Source: Chitinophagaceae bacterium
GTDB taxonomy: Bacteria > Bacteroidota > Bacteroidia > Chitinophagales > Chitinophagaceae
Assembly (NCBI GenBank): GCA_016720565.1
Contig: JADKKJ010000011.1
Span: 372,001 to 436,000 of the forward strand
Direction of reading: 5' to 3'
Length of the DNA stretch: 64,000 nucleotides
The notes beneath the pieces were generated by a model, which had not been told where the DNA came from, did no database searches, and saw only the letters and a list, made by a program, of their open reading frames with translations. The position numbers and the translations under genes are program-made. Shown in pieces: positions 26,615 through 34,618 of this stretch. The stretch's first letter is position 1. Every line of letters begins with the position of its first letter.

Positions 26615-28954
26615 CTATTTAGCAGAGATCGTCTTTTCCAGGTAGATCAGTTCACCATTGCCCGTAATTCCCTGGAGGAGTATATGGAATGACCGGGCAT
26701 GCCTTGGGTTAACAAATCGAACGGTAAGTTTTGTATTTTCCGCTGCGAGTAACAGATCAGGTTTCCAGTAAATACATCCTGTTTTCCCACTGTGATATTG
26801 GTTGTATTCATCATCGGATAAAAGATCTGAGTTGTTATATCCAGCAAACTTGAAATCATTCATAATCCCATACCCCTGGTAGGAATCAGAATCTTTTTTA
26901 GTATATGCGGCAAGTATGGGACTAAGGCTGCTGAAACCTAATTGATGGGTACCCGGAGGGAAAAATTTTATCAGTGCAAAATCTGATAAAGGGATCATCG
27001 TTAGCTCCGCAGCTGCGACCTGGTGCTCATTCAGGTAAAATATTGTCTCTGTCTGCTCTCCGAGCATCATAGACATTAAAGAGGGTGACCTGTTCGTTGT
27101 TACTGTATAATCAAAGCCATTTTTCCTGGTCACTCTTACCCCTGCCCATTTACCACTGATATAATCAAATATATTACCTCCTCCAACGGGTGGGTCATTG
27201 ATAAGATCCATCACTTTTGGCATCCCCATAGCAGAGAATAGCCCTGAAGTATATTGCTCATTCACCACCAGGGTAGGGTTTCGTTTCCTGGTGGTTGCCA
27301 GAACGACCGCCTCCTCTAATAATTTATATTTATCAGCTCCTTTCATTACCGAATCAAATCGGGCAACGAGTGGATTTCTTTGGCTGGTATCTCCCAGGAA
27401 TATCTTGTCAAAATGCAATTGTGGTAAAACCGGCGAGAAGGGCAATATTCCAGGCATTTTATAAGGAGGCCTGTCAAGCTGGATACTTACACCTACGCCT
27501 TTTCCTTTTGGTTTGGTCATTACGTAACCAAACTTAGCTGTATCGGCAAATACCAGGTTATTCAGTTGAAAACTTCCACTGGTATCAATGGTGCTGAATA
27601 GAAAATTATTCGCCGAATCTTTAGTGGTCACCATAAAGACCAACTGTCCCTCCCTTATTAATTTGTTAGTTCCTTCCTTATAAACCTTTCCGGCAATGTT
27701 GATAAAATCTTCAATAAAAGGTGCCTGTTCCGCGTTATCTGCGAAGATCGTTTTCCAATCGGGTTTTTGTTTGCCATGTTTATTATAGAAAAAAGCATCC
27801 TCGATAATATTACTGCCAATGCTTAACATGGGTTCTGTAATGTCCGGATCTGTTACAGATAATGAAAGGGCGGCCCAGATCGAGTCTTTCAGGTCAATCG
27901 TCAGCACATTTTTACCCCCCTCAGCGAGGTCGAGGCTGTCTATGACCAATTCAGCCGTTTTTCTATATTCGCCATTATCTATCTGGCAATGATTCTCTGC
28001 CAGGATCCCTCCCTGCCCATTACGGACTGCCAGGAAAAGTATTCCTGAAGGAAGTTTTGAAGCGGGTATGACCCCGGTAAAACTATTGTAAGCTCCTTTC
28101 AGTGGTAATTGAAAAACCAGTTTGTCATTCATCTCCCCGAGCAGTGTCAATCCTTCCCTGTCCATACTATCGCTGACCTCGATCAGATATTTTTTTCCGG
28201 CTCCATTTTCCTCGATCCTTAATACAGCGCCTTTTGATCTTACTGCCGGCAATTCAAACGATTGGTTTTTTTCATATCCAGGCAGGCTGACACTTGCTGT
28301 ATAGGCTTTCAATTCAGGAAAAAGAAAGAAAGAACCTTTTCCATCGGGGCTCTCAAATTCGGTAAGCATATTCTGCTGATCATCCAGCAATTTTCCTTTC
28401 ACCGGTGCCGGATTACCATACTGGTCGGTGGCAGTGAACAGTACCTGGTTACTAATTCCTGCTACCAGTTCACCGCCCTGAGGGAAAAATTGAACCACAT
28501 ATTCTGGTTTAGGGGATTCTTTTAAATAAGGTGGTACCCGCTTAGGATTGAAAACAAATACCTGACGGATATATCCAATAGAATCTTTGCGCATCAGCTG
28601 TTCCGGCGTGATCGCCTGGAAATAATACAAACCATGCTCCGCGCTATCAGAAAGCGCAAGGTTGCCATAGCAACAGCCACCAAATACCGGGTATCGTTGC
28701 TCGGTTATTTTTATTCCAGCCGCATTATAAAAAGCGATCAAAAGGTTAGTGACAGAGAGATCAGGATTAAAATCAGTATACAAATAGGCCTTGAAAAATA
28801 CCGTGTCTCCGGCATAATAGCTTTCCTTATCAAAATGCAGCAATATTATTTTTGAGGCTTTTGGGTCGGCAACACTAAGGCTATCCTGTCCATTGACCTG
28901 GCTGGTTAGTAGAAAAAAGTTCAATACAGAAATGATATGTATCGATCTCAGCAA
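26615..28954 (-). CDS. Exported MG2/plug-like protein of unknown function
   Basis: A 779-residue secreted or periplasmic protein. A signal peptide (MLRSIHIISVLNFFLLTSQVNGQ) is followed by a macroglobulin-type MG2 beta domain (ILLHFDKESYYAGDTVFFKAYLYTD) and further beta-sandwich segments (VVQFFPQGGELVAGISNQVLF). Residues about 590-690 look like a TonB-receptor plug fragment (MDLINDPPVGGGNIFDYISGKWAGVRV, FYLNEHQVAA), but no beta-barrel follows. Such MG-domain proteins are common in Bacteroidota; their role is unknown, with surface or periplasmic protein binding the likely theme. It lies between ssb and mutY. Confidence 0.7.
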   Translation of the reverse strand: MLRSIHIISVLNFFLLTSQVNGQDSLSVADPKASKIILLHFDKESYYAGDTVFFKAYLYTDFNPDLSVTNLLIAFYNAAGIKITEQRYPVFGGCCYGNLALSDSAEHGLYYFQAITPEQLMRKDSIGYIRQVFVFNPKRVPPYLKESPKPEYVVQFFPQGGELVAGISNQVLFTATDQYGNPAPVKGKLLDDQQNMLTEFESPDGKGSFFLFPELKAYTASVSLPGYEKNQSFELPAVRSKGAVLRIEENGAGKKYLIEVSDSMDREGLTLLGEMNDKLVFQLPLKGAYNSFTGVIPASKLPSGILFLAVRNGQGGILAENHCQIDNGEYRKTAELVIDSLDLAEGGKNVLTIDLKDSIWAALSLSVTDPDITEPMLSIGSNIIEDAFFYNKHGKQKPDWKTIFADNAEQAPFIEDFINIAGKVYKEGTNKLIREGQLVFMVTTKDSANNFLFSTIDTSGSFQLNNLVFADTAKFGYVMTKPKGKGVGVSIQLDRPPYKMPGILPFSPVLPQLHFDKIFLGDTSQRNPLVARFDSVMKGADKYKLLEEAVVLATTRKRNPTLVVNEQYTSGLFSAMGMPKVMDLINDPPVGGGNIFDYISGKWAGVRVTRKNGFDYTVTTNRSPSLMSMMLGEQTETIFYLNEHQVAAAELTMIPLSDFALIKFFPPGTHQLGFSSLSPILAAYTKKDSDSYQGYGIMNDFKFAGYNNSDLLSDDEYNQYHSGKTGCIYWKPDLLLAAENTKLTVRFVNPRHARSFHILLQGITGNGELIYLEKTISAK

Positions 28955-28988
28955 GAAAAGATTTTACTGAATCTACCAAAAAAAATTA

Positions 28989-30065
28989 TCACAAGCGGTT
29001 TTCAAGGTAATTATTGATAAACCGGGGAAAGGCCAGTTTTTTCATCAGGGCCTTGTTCACCCATTGCCAGCCTGTTTCTTTTGGTTTATTCAGAAGTTCT
29101 ATTTCAATGAACTGGCCTTCCAGTTTCTGGTGTGAAAGGAGTTGCTTATGGGTTTTAGAAAGAGCTTTAAAACTATAGGCCCCTTTTTTAAGCCACCCAT
29201 TTTTTTCTGCCATCCTGATAAGTTGCTCCTGGCTTGCAGCAGCAGCCGTTTCTATCAACGGAAATTCATAAAGACCCAGCCATATATCTTTTTTCTCCCG
29301 AAGCCTTACTGCCTTTTCTTTTTTATGGCTCAGGATGAAATAATAAAAAAAACGCTGCCTTAGTTTCTGTTTTTTTGCTTTCACAGGAAGATCATTGACC
29401 TTACTGTTTTGAAAGGCGAAACAAGAGGATCTAAATGGACATTCGGTACACAATGGTTGCTGGGGCTTACAAACCGTGGCGCCAAAATCCATGATGGCCT
29501 GGTTGTATTTCCCGGCCTGTTTTTTATCCAGCCATTCCTGGGCAATGCCGCTGAATATTTTTTTGCCTTCAGTAGAATCAACAGGTTGATCAATGCCCGT
29601 AAGTCTTGAAATAACGCGGAACACATTTCCATCGATCACCGCATGCGGAAGTCCGAATGCAAAGGATGAGATGGCGGCGGCTGTATAAGGTCCTATTCCT
29701 TTCAATGATATGATGCTTTCATAGCTTGAAGGAAATTCACCATTAAGTGAATCATTGATATAGCGTGCGGTACTAAGCAGGTTTCGGCAACGTGAATAAT
29801 AGCCCAGCCCTTCCCATAGTTTTAAAACTTTTTCATCGCTGGCTTTGGCAAGGTCCTGCAGCCGCGGAAAATTTTTTATGAATCGGATATAATAATCCAT
29901 TCCCTGGTCCACGCGGGTTTGTTGCAGAATGATCTCGCTGATCCAGATCTTGTAGGGGTCCTTTTCCCCTTTCCAGGGCATGGGACGGTCATTTTTATCC
30001 TTGTCCCATTTTAAAAGGGTACGCGAAAAATGCCTGAGTTTGGGTGGAATTGCCTGATTTGCCAT
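28989..30065 (-). CDS. mutY: A/G-specific adenine glycosylase
   Basis: Removes adenine mispaired with 8-oxoguanine in base excision repair. The 358-residue protein has the catalytic glutamate E44 in ISEIILQQTRV, the helix-hairpin-helix LKGIGPYTAAAI, the catalytic aspartate D145 in VIDGNVFRV and the iron-sulfur loop C199-x6-C206-x2-C209-x5-C215. The NUDIX-like C-terminal domain that recognises 8-oxoG follows (WLGLYEFPLIE). Divergent from the HU gene across 159 bases. A GATTTTTG box (one mismatch to TAnnTTTG) lies shortly upstream. Confidence 0.96.
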   Translation of the reverse strand: MANQAIPPKLRHFSRTLLKWDKDKNDRPMPWKGEKDPYKIWISEIILQQTRVDQGMDYYIRFIKNFPRLQDLAKASDEKVLKLWEGLGYYSRCRNLLSTARYINDSLNGEFPSSYESIISLKGIGPYTAAAISSFAFGLPHAVIDGNVFRVISRLTGIDQPVDSTEGKKIFSGIAQEWLDKKQAGKYNQAIMDFGATVCKPQQPLCTECPFRSSCFAFQNSKVNDLPVKAKKQKLRQRFFYYFILSHKKEKAVRLREKKDIWLGLYEFPLIETAAAASQEQLIRMAEKNGWLKKGAYSFKALSKTHKQLLSHQKLEGQFIEIELLNKPKETGWQWVNKALMKKLAFPRFINNYLENRL

Positions 30066-30165
30066 GAAATAGGGGCAAAAATCGACTAAAAACTCGTTTT
30101 TTCAGGGTTTTTAAAGTTTGGTCAGGTAAAATCCGGAATTCCTTAAAAAATTTATGCCTATTCTG

Positions 30166-30195
30166 TTGACTATCATATAATTTTAATTTAATTTG
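30166..30195 (+). promoter_or_regulatory. Predicted promoter for the HU gene
   Basis: TTG (30166-30168), exactly 19 nt of spacer, then TTAATTTG (30188-30195). This is the Bacteroidota -33/-7 arrangement with one mismatch in the -7 box. The ATG follows 29 nt later. Confidence 0.5.
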
Positions 30196-30224
30196 GTGGT
30201 AAATAAACCTTAAAACCTGCAATC

Positions 30225-30542
30225 ATGAGAAAAGCCGACCTGGTCAATCAGATATCTGAAAAAACAGGAATTCCAAAAGTAGATGTGCTTGTTACTCTTG
30301 AAACTATGTTCAAAGAGGTAAAGGACACCCTTGCGGCCGGTGAAAATATTTATATACGTGGCTTTGGAAGTTTTATCACTAAAAAAAGAGCTGCCAAGAT
30401 CGGTCGTAACATTAAGAAGAATATTGCTGTACATATCCCCGAACATTATATACCCGCATTCAAACCTGCCAAAGAATTCGTTGCTGAAGTTAAGAAACTG
30501 AAAGAGCTAAAGCCTGACCAGGGTCCTGGTGAGGATGCATAA
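30225..30542 (+). CDS. HU family DNA-binding protein
   Basis: A small nucleoid protein of 105 residues. The HU/IHF fold is clear: MRKADLVNQISEKTGIPK, the helical body, then RGFGSFITKKRAAKIGRN and the DNA-binding arm KKNIAVHIPEHYIPAFKPAKEF. A short hydrophilic tail (about residues 92-105) extends beyond the core fold. It is the first gene of a plus-strand cluster with the TPR protein, the small basic protein and rng, divergent from mutY. Confidence 0.95.
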   Translation: MRKADLVNQISEKTGIPKVDVLVTLETMFKEVKDTLAAGENIYIRGFGSFITKKRAAKIGRNIKKNIAVHIPEHYIPAFKPAKEFVAEVKKLKELKPDQGPGEDA

Positions 30543-30611
30543 GAATAGTTTCAACTCTATTTCCCAATGATATAGCGGATTGGGGTAACTTCGCCACGAA
30601 AATTTTCTAGC

Positions 30612-31466
30612 GTGAAGAAACCACAATTGATCACTATTGCTGTCGCTGTCCTGCTGATAGGGGGACTTTATTTTTTTGGTCCAACCAAAGGGAAACATGA
30701 AAAAGCGGAAATGGCTCCCGGAACTTCCAATACAGACGATGGCCATACGGACGTCAATATTGACACTTTCCTGGTTTTAGGCAAAAAAAAGCTTAAAGCT
30801 GAACAGGTTGTAAGAATAAATGAGCTGGAACATTCTATCTCTCGCGGGGATGTAAAAGATCAGCAACTCAAAGTATATCAACAGTTAGCGAAGTTCTGGT
30901 ACGATAGTGCCAACGCGTTTGAGCCCTATGCCTGGTATACGGGCGAAGCAGCAAGATTGGAAAATTCGGAAAAAAGCCTGACCTTTGCCGCCCAATTGTT
31001 TTTGAATAACCTGCAGCAGGATGAGGTATTTGACCGGAGAAAATGGAAAGCCCTGCAGGCCAAAGACCTTTTTGAAAGATCATTGAAACTCAACCCGGAT
31101 AACGATTCGGCCAAAATAGGACTCGGTTCCTGTTACCTTTTCGGAAATATCAGCGCTTCGCCCATGGAAGGCATATTGAAGATCAGGGAGGTAACGCAGA
31201 AAGACAGTAATAATGTCTATGCGCAGATGATGCTTGGAAAAGCTTCATTATTATCTGGCCAGTTTGATAAAGCAGAAGAAAGGTTCAAGACCATTTTGAG
31301 GATAAAACCTCAGAGCCTGGATGCCTTGCTTTTACTGGGTGAGATTGCAGAGCGAAAAGCAGATAAGAAAGCGGCCATTGACTGGTACACAAAAAGTCTT
31401 CCGCTGGTAAAGATCCCTGAGTTGAAGGCCGGGATCGAAAAAAGGATCGCTGACCTTCAGAAATAG
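30612..31466 (+). CDS. Tetratricopeptide repeat protein, membrane-anchored
   Basis: A 284-residue protein with one N-terminal membrane anchor (KKPQLITIAVAVLLIGGLYFF), a polar linker and TPR helices in the second half. Repeats are visible around AKDLFERSLKLNPDNDSAKIGLG, NVYAQMMLGKASLLSGQFDKAEERF and SLDALLLLGEIAERKADKKAAIDWY. The start is GTG at 30612, since no ATG precedes the anchor. It probably acts as a scaffold on the periplasmic side of the inner membrane (inference). It lies between HU and rng, 69 bases after the HU stop. Confidence 0.82.
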   Translation: MKKPQLITIAVAVLLIGGLYFFGPTKGKHEKAEMAPGTSNTDDGHTDVNIDTFLVLGKKKLKAEQVVRINELEHSISRGDVKDQQLKVYQQLAKFWYDSANAFEPYAWYTGEAARLENSEKSLTFAAQLFLNNLQQDEVFDRRKWKALQAKDLFERSLKLNPDNDSAKIGLGSCYLFGNISASPMEGILKIREVTQKDSNNVYAQMMLGKASLLSGQFDKAEERFKTILRIKPQSLDALLLLGEIAERKADKKAAIDWYTKSLPLVKIPELKAGIEKRIADLQK

Positions 31467-31510
31467 AAGTTGTAAAACTTATTATATACATTTTAAAAAA
31501 TCATTTGAGT

Positions 31511-31606
31511 ATGCCTTGTGGTAAAAAAAGAAAGCGTCATAAGATCGCGACGCACAAGCGTAAAAAAAGACTGAGAAAGAATCGTCATAAGAAGAGAAAC
31601 AAGTAA
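31511..31606 (+). CDS. AURKAIP1/COX24-type small basic protein, likely ribosomal
   Basis: A 31-residue, extremely basic protein (MPCGKKRKRHKIATHKRKKR and an RLRKNRHKKRNK end). It matches the short AURKAIP1/COX24-domain proteins found across Bacteroidota, related to mitochondrial mS38 and mycobacterial bS22, which sit on the small ribosomal subunit. More than half the residues are Lys, Arg or His. A role in the 30S subunit is inferred from that homology. It follows the TPR gene by 44 bases and precedes rng. Confidence 0.85.
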   Translation: MPCGKKRKRHKIATHKRKKRLRKNRHKKRNK

Positions 31607-31617
31607 TTAGTTTAGAG

Positions 31618-31673
31618 GGTTGAGAAGGTTTAGGAAGGTTGGTTTATACAAGTCTTTCTAAACCTCCTCAACC
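31618..31673 (+). terminator. Long imperfect hairpin after the small basic protein gene
   Basis: Arms 31618-31637 and 31654-31673 pair over 20 positions with two mismatches around a 16 nt loop. A second pyrimidine-rich copy of the right arm follows to about 31700. The right side repeats with a 9-10 bp period, GAGAAAAGTT on the minus strand. The arm composition suits a terminator, but the T-run is interrupted. Confidence 0.45.
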
Positions 31674-31815
31674 TCCTTAACTTTTCTCAACTTTTCTCCG
31701 GTCTCCGGTTGCTTCGCCCTCCCCCATCCCCTCTTTATTTGTTTTTATCGAAGGTTTAAAAGCGCGTGGCAACTGGTGTTTACAGCACAAAGCTGATTCA
31801 TTGAGTTAAGCTGTA

Positions 31816-33369
31816 ATGAACAAAGAACTGATCATTAATGCGGCCCCCCAGGGTGTTGAGATCGCCCTGCTGGAGGACAAAAAACTGGTGGAACTGCATA
31901 ACGAAAAAACGGATGCACGTTTCGCTGTGGGAGACCTGTATCTGGGAAAAGTCAAAAAACTGATTCCGGGTCTTAATGCCGCATTTGTGGATGTTGGCTT
32001 TGAAAAAGACGCCTTCCTGCATTATACCGATCTCAGCCCCTACGCTAAATCCCTGCTTAAGTTCACGACCATGTCCATCACCGATAAATCGGAGACCGGA
32101 CTTGATTTCAGCAAATTCACTATAGAGCCGGAGATCATCAAGACCGGCAAGATCAACGAGGTATTGGGCGGTAAGCCGAATATCCTGGTACAGATCTTAA
32201 AAGAACCTATCGCGGCAAAAGGCCCGCGACTGAGTTGCGAGATCTCCCTTCCCGGAAGATTCGTTGTGCTGACTCCTTTCAATGATATCGTGGCAGTTTC
32301 GCGCAAGATCCATTCTTCTGAAGAAAGGAAAAGGCTGCAAAAGATAGTAGAGGCCATTAAATTCAAAAATTTCGGTGTCATCGTTCGTACGGCCGCAGAA
32401 GGAAAGAATACCGCGGAATTACATGAGGACCTCACTATGCTGCAGGAAATGTGGAAGACCATTCAGAAAAATCTGAAAGGCGCCACTCCCCCCACCCGTG
32501 TATTAAGTGAGCAAACAAAAACAACCAGTATTCTTCGTGACCTCCTGAACGAAGATTTTAATAAGATCGTAGTGAACGATCGAAATCTTTTTGCCGATAC
32601 CAAAGCCTATATACAACGAATCGCTCCTGAAAAAGCGGATATCGTTTCCTTCTACCAGAATGGTTCACCTATTTTCGATGCATTCGGTATCACTAAACAG
32701 GTGAAATCAACTTTTGGCAAAACAGTGAACCTGGATAGCGGTGCCTATCTTATTGTAGAGCATACCGAAGCCCTGCATGTCATTGATGTGAACAGCGGGT
32801 ATAAAAGCGTTAGTAATAACCAGGAGCAAAATGCGTTGGAGACCAACCTTGAGGCTGCAGATGAGATCGCAAGGCAGCTGAGGCTCCGCGATCTGGGTGG
32901 CATTATCGTGGTTGACTTCATTGATATGAAGCTTCCTGAGAACAAGAGAAAACTGATGGAGAGAATGGAAGAGTTCATGCGTCCCGACCGGGCCAAGCAT
33001 GCGGTACTTCCCATCTCTAAATTCGGCATCATGCAGATCACCCGCCAGCGCATGAAGCCTGAAATGAATATTAATACCCAGGAGATCTGCCCAAGCTGCA
33101 ACGGAACTGGAAAAATTTCATCAACTTTATTACTCGAAGACGAAATAGAAAAAAATGTTAGTTACCTGGTTACTCATAAGCATAGTCACCTTAAACTGGT
33201 TGTCCATCCTATTCTCTATGCTTACCTCACCAAAGGCTGGTTCTGGAAAACCAAAATAGCCCAGTGGAGAAAAAAATACGGGAGGAGCATCACTGTCCAG
33301 TCAGATACCAATCTTCATCTGACCGAATATAAGTTTTACGATAACCACGAGGAGGAGATCAAGCTCTAA
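31816..33369 (+). CDS. rng: Ribonuclease E/G family endoribonuclease
   Basis: A single-strand-specific endoribonuclease of RNase G size (517 residues), acting in rRNA maturation and mRNA decay. The N-terminal S1-like region (GDLYLGKVKKLIPGLNAAFVDVG) is followed by the RNase domain with the Mg-binding aspartates D324 (HVIDVNSG) and D367 (VVDFIDM). The Zn-link CPSCNGTG has C425 and C428, and a KH-like C-terminal domain follows. It has no long RNase E-type degradosome tail. It belongs to the conserved mutY // HU-rng neighbourhood. Confidence 0.95.
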   Translation: MNKELIINAAPQGVEIALLEDKKLVELHNEKTDARFAVGDLYLGKVKKLIPGLNAAFVDVGFEKDAFLHYTDLSPYAKSLLKFTTMSITDKSETGLDFSKFTIEPEIIKTGKINEVLGGKPNILVQILKEPIAAKGPRLSCEISLPGRFVVLTPFNDIVAVSRKIHSSEERKRLQKIVEAIKFKNFGVIVRTAAEGKNTAELHEDLTMLQEMWKTIQKNLKGATPPTRVLSEQTKTTSILRDLLNEDFNKIVVNDRNLFADTKAYIQRIAPEKADIVSFYQNGSPIFDAFGITKQVKSTFGKTVNLDSGAYLIVEHTEALHVIDVNSGYKSVSNNQEQNALETNLEAADEIARQLRLRDLGGIIVVDFIDMKLPENKRKLMERMEEFMRPDRAKHAVLPISKFGIMQITRQRMKPEMNINTQEICPSCNGTGKISSTLLLEDEIEKNVSYLVTHKHSHLKLVVHPILYAYLTKGWFWKTKIAQWRKKYGRSITVQSDTNLHLTEYKFYDNHEEEIKL

Positions 33370-33400
33370 GAAAGGGTGAATGGTGAATAGTCAATGTATT

Positions 33401-33455
33401 ACTCACTATTAACTCTAGACTGCTACCTCCTAACTGCCAACTCCTAACTAACTCC
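33401..33455. repeat. Degenerate 7-bp tandem repeat
   Basis: Read on the minus strand, seven successive heptamers are visible: AGTTAGG, AGTTGGC, AGTTAGG, AGGTAGC, AGTCTAG, AGTTAAT, AGTGAGT. They lie between convergent genes and include the stop codon of the zinc peptidase gene. Confidence 0.7.
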
Positions 33456-34149
33456 TCTCCCTGTTTCCCAGATATATCATCACATACTGCACTAACTGCA
33501 CCACAGCAGCTAACGCGGCAACCACATAAGTAGTAGCAGCCCATTTCAGTGCATCTTTTGCTTTAGGGTATTCTTCCGCATTTGTAATATTAGTATGCTG
33601 CAACCAGGCCAGGGCCCTTTTACTGGCATCGAACTCCACCGGGAGGGTGACCAGGGTAAAAAGAACGGTCAGGCTCATGACAATGATACCGACCAGCAAA
33701 ACAGTCGGGTTATGCGACATGGCCAGGATGACCACACCCGCCAGGAGGATCCAGTTTACCAGCATGGAACTGACCTGAACCAGGGGTACCATTCTGGTCC
33801 GGAAGGTCAATGGCCCATAATGGGTGGCATGCTGAACGGCATGGCCACATTCATGGGCAGCTACCGCTGCCGAAGAAATGGAGTTCCCGTTGTAGACCTC
33901 CGGGCTCAGGTTCACCGTACGGCTGGCCGGGTTATAATGGTCTGTAAGAAAGCCCTCTACGGAGGTCACCTGGACGTCGTAAATACCGCTGTCCCGGAGC
34001 ATTTTTTCAGCTATTTCACGGCCTGACAGGCCGCTGGCCAGGGTTATTTTACCATACCTGGAGAACTTGCCTTTAAGGATGGCCGAAACCAGCAAACTAA
34101 GGCCTAAAAACAGCATGGAGACCAGAAAAATATCGTTGGATGGATACAT
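33448..34149 (-). CDS. YugP-type neutral zinc metallopeptidase
   Basis: A membrane-anchored peptidase of the Zn_peptidase_2 family (233 residues). An N-terminal helix (IFLVSMLFLGLSLLVSAIL) is followed by the catalytic motif HECGH at 99-103 (AAVAAHECGHAVQHATHYG), then membrane segments near 125-165 and 205-228. The conserved TDHYNPASRTVNLSPEVY stretch precedes the active site. The physiological substrate of the family is unknown. The 3' end lies inside a heptamer repeat; the upstream region holds the two GTTAGTAAG elements. Confidence 0.9.
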   Translation of the reverse strand: MYPSNDIFLVSMLFLGLSLLVSAILKGKFSRYGKITLASGLSGREIAEKMLRDSGIYDVQVTSVEGFLTDHYNPASRTVNLSPEVYNGNSISSAAVAAHECGHAVQHATHYGPLTFRTRMVPLVQVSSMLVNWILLAGVVILAMSHNPTVLLVGIIVMSLTVLFTLVTLPVEFDASKRALAWLQHTNITNAEEYPKAKDALKWAATTYVVAALAAVVQLVQYVMIYLGNRERS

Positions 34150-34246
34150 GTTTTTTGAGTGTTTTGATGGTGGATATCACAAATTTGCATCCATTCGATC
34201 CTGACCTTTTTTTTACGTCTTTTTGTCATTTATTTCTGCCTGAAAA

Positions 34247-34285
34247 GTTAGTAAGGTGCAGATGGAAACTAGTTTCCAGAATATT
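34247..34285 (+). other. GTTAGTAAG-hairpin element, copy 1
   Basis: GTTAGTAAG (34247-34255), CAG (34259-34261), the perfect palindrome GGAAACTAGTTTCC (34264-34277) and AATATT (34280-34285). Copy 3 near 58 kb has the same order of parts. Confidence 0.5.
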
Positions 34286-34404
34286 TATAATTCACTGAAT
34301 AATAATATATTATAGAATATTTTTAGCTGAAGTTATGGAGATTCAGCAGCCTGAAAATTGGTCGCATAATTTATTCACAAGCACAAAAATTAATTTTGAA
34401 ATCT

Positions 34405-34481
34405 GGCTCTTAATTGTAACTTAGCAACAGAATTTAATGGGTTAGTAAGTAAGGGGGTCAGTCGAAAGATTGACCCTTTTT
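34405..34481 (+). ncRNA. Candidate small RNA with GTTAGTAAG element (copy 2) and terminator
   Basis: A TTTTG, 18 nt spacer, TAACTTAG promoter-like pair (one mismatch to TAnnTTTG) ends near 34430. It is followed by ATGGGTTAGTAAGTA (34437-34451) and a strong terminator: GGGTCAGTC, GAAA tetraloop, GATTGACCC, then five T. No gene on this strand precedes it, so a short independent transcript of about 50 nt, or a radA leader attenuator, is the simplest reading. Confidence 0.4.
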
Positions 34482-34618
34482 ACATTTAAAAAACTCCCGG
34501 TTTTTTTTCATCTGTTTTCTCCTGATTTTTTGTAGCGATCGCAGTATTTATGAACGCCCGTTTGTAATTAGTCGATTAAATATCGATCCAACTTCATGCG
34601 ATGCTTTATTTTTAATTT

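Larger units (their letters stand above)
34150..34618. other. Divergent intergenic region, AT-rich
   Basis: This 469-base stretch between the zinc peptidase and radA genes holds two GTTAGTAAG-hairpin elements (34247-34285, 34437-34481). It also holds direct repeats of AGAATATTT at 34278 and 34313, and one DnaA-box match TTATTCACA (34371-34379). No coding sequence is visible. Confidence 0.6.

Noticed and set aside
33401..33455. CRISPR array
   Set aside because: Units are 7 bp, degenerate and without spacers; no cas genes are in the window.
34371..34379. DnaA box in an AT-rich region as a replication origin
   Set aside because: Only one box is present, there is no dnaA, dnaN or rnpA nearby and no box cluster; chance matches are expected.
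34437..34451. 15-base perfect complement to 58261-58275 as an antisense RNA pair
   Set aside because: The flanking hairpin order shows that the two are copies of one element on opposite strands, not a regulator and its target.
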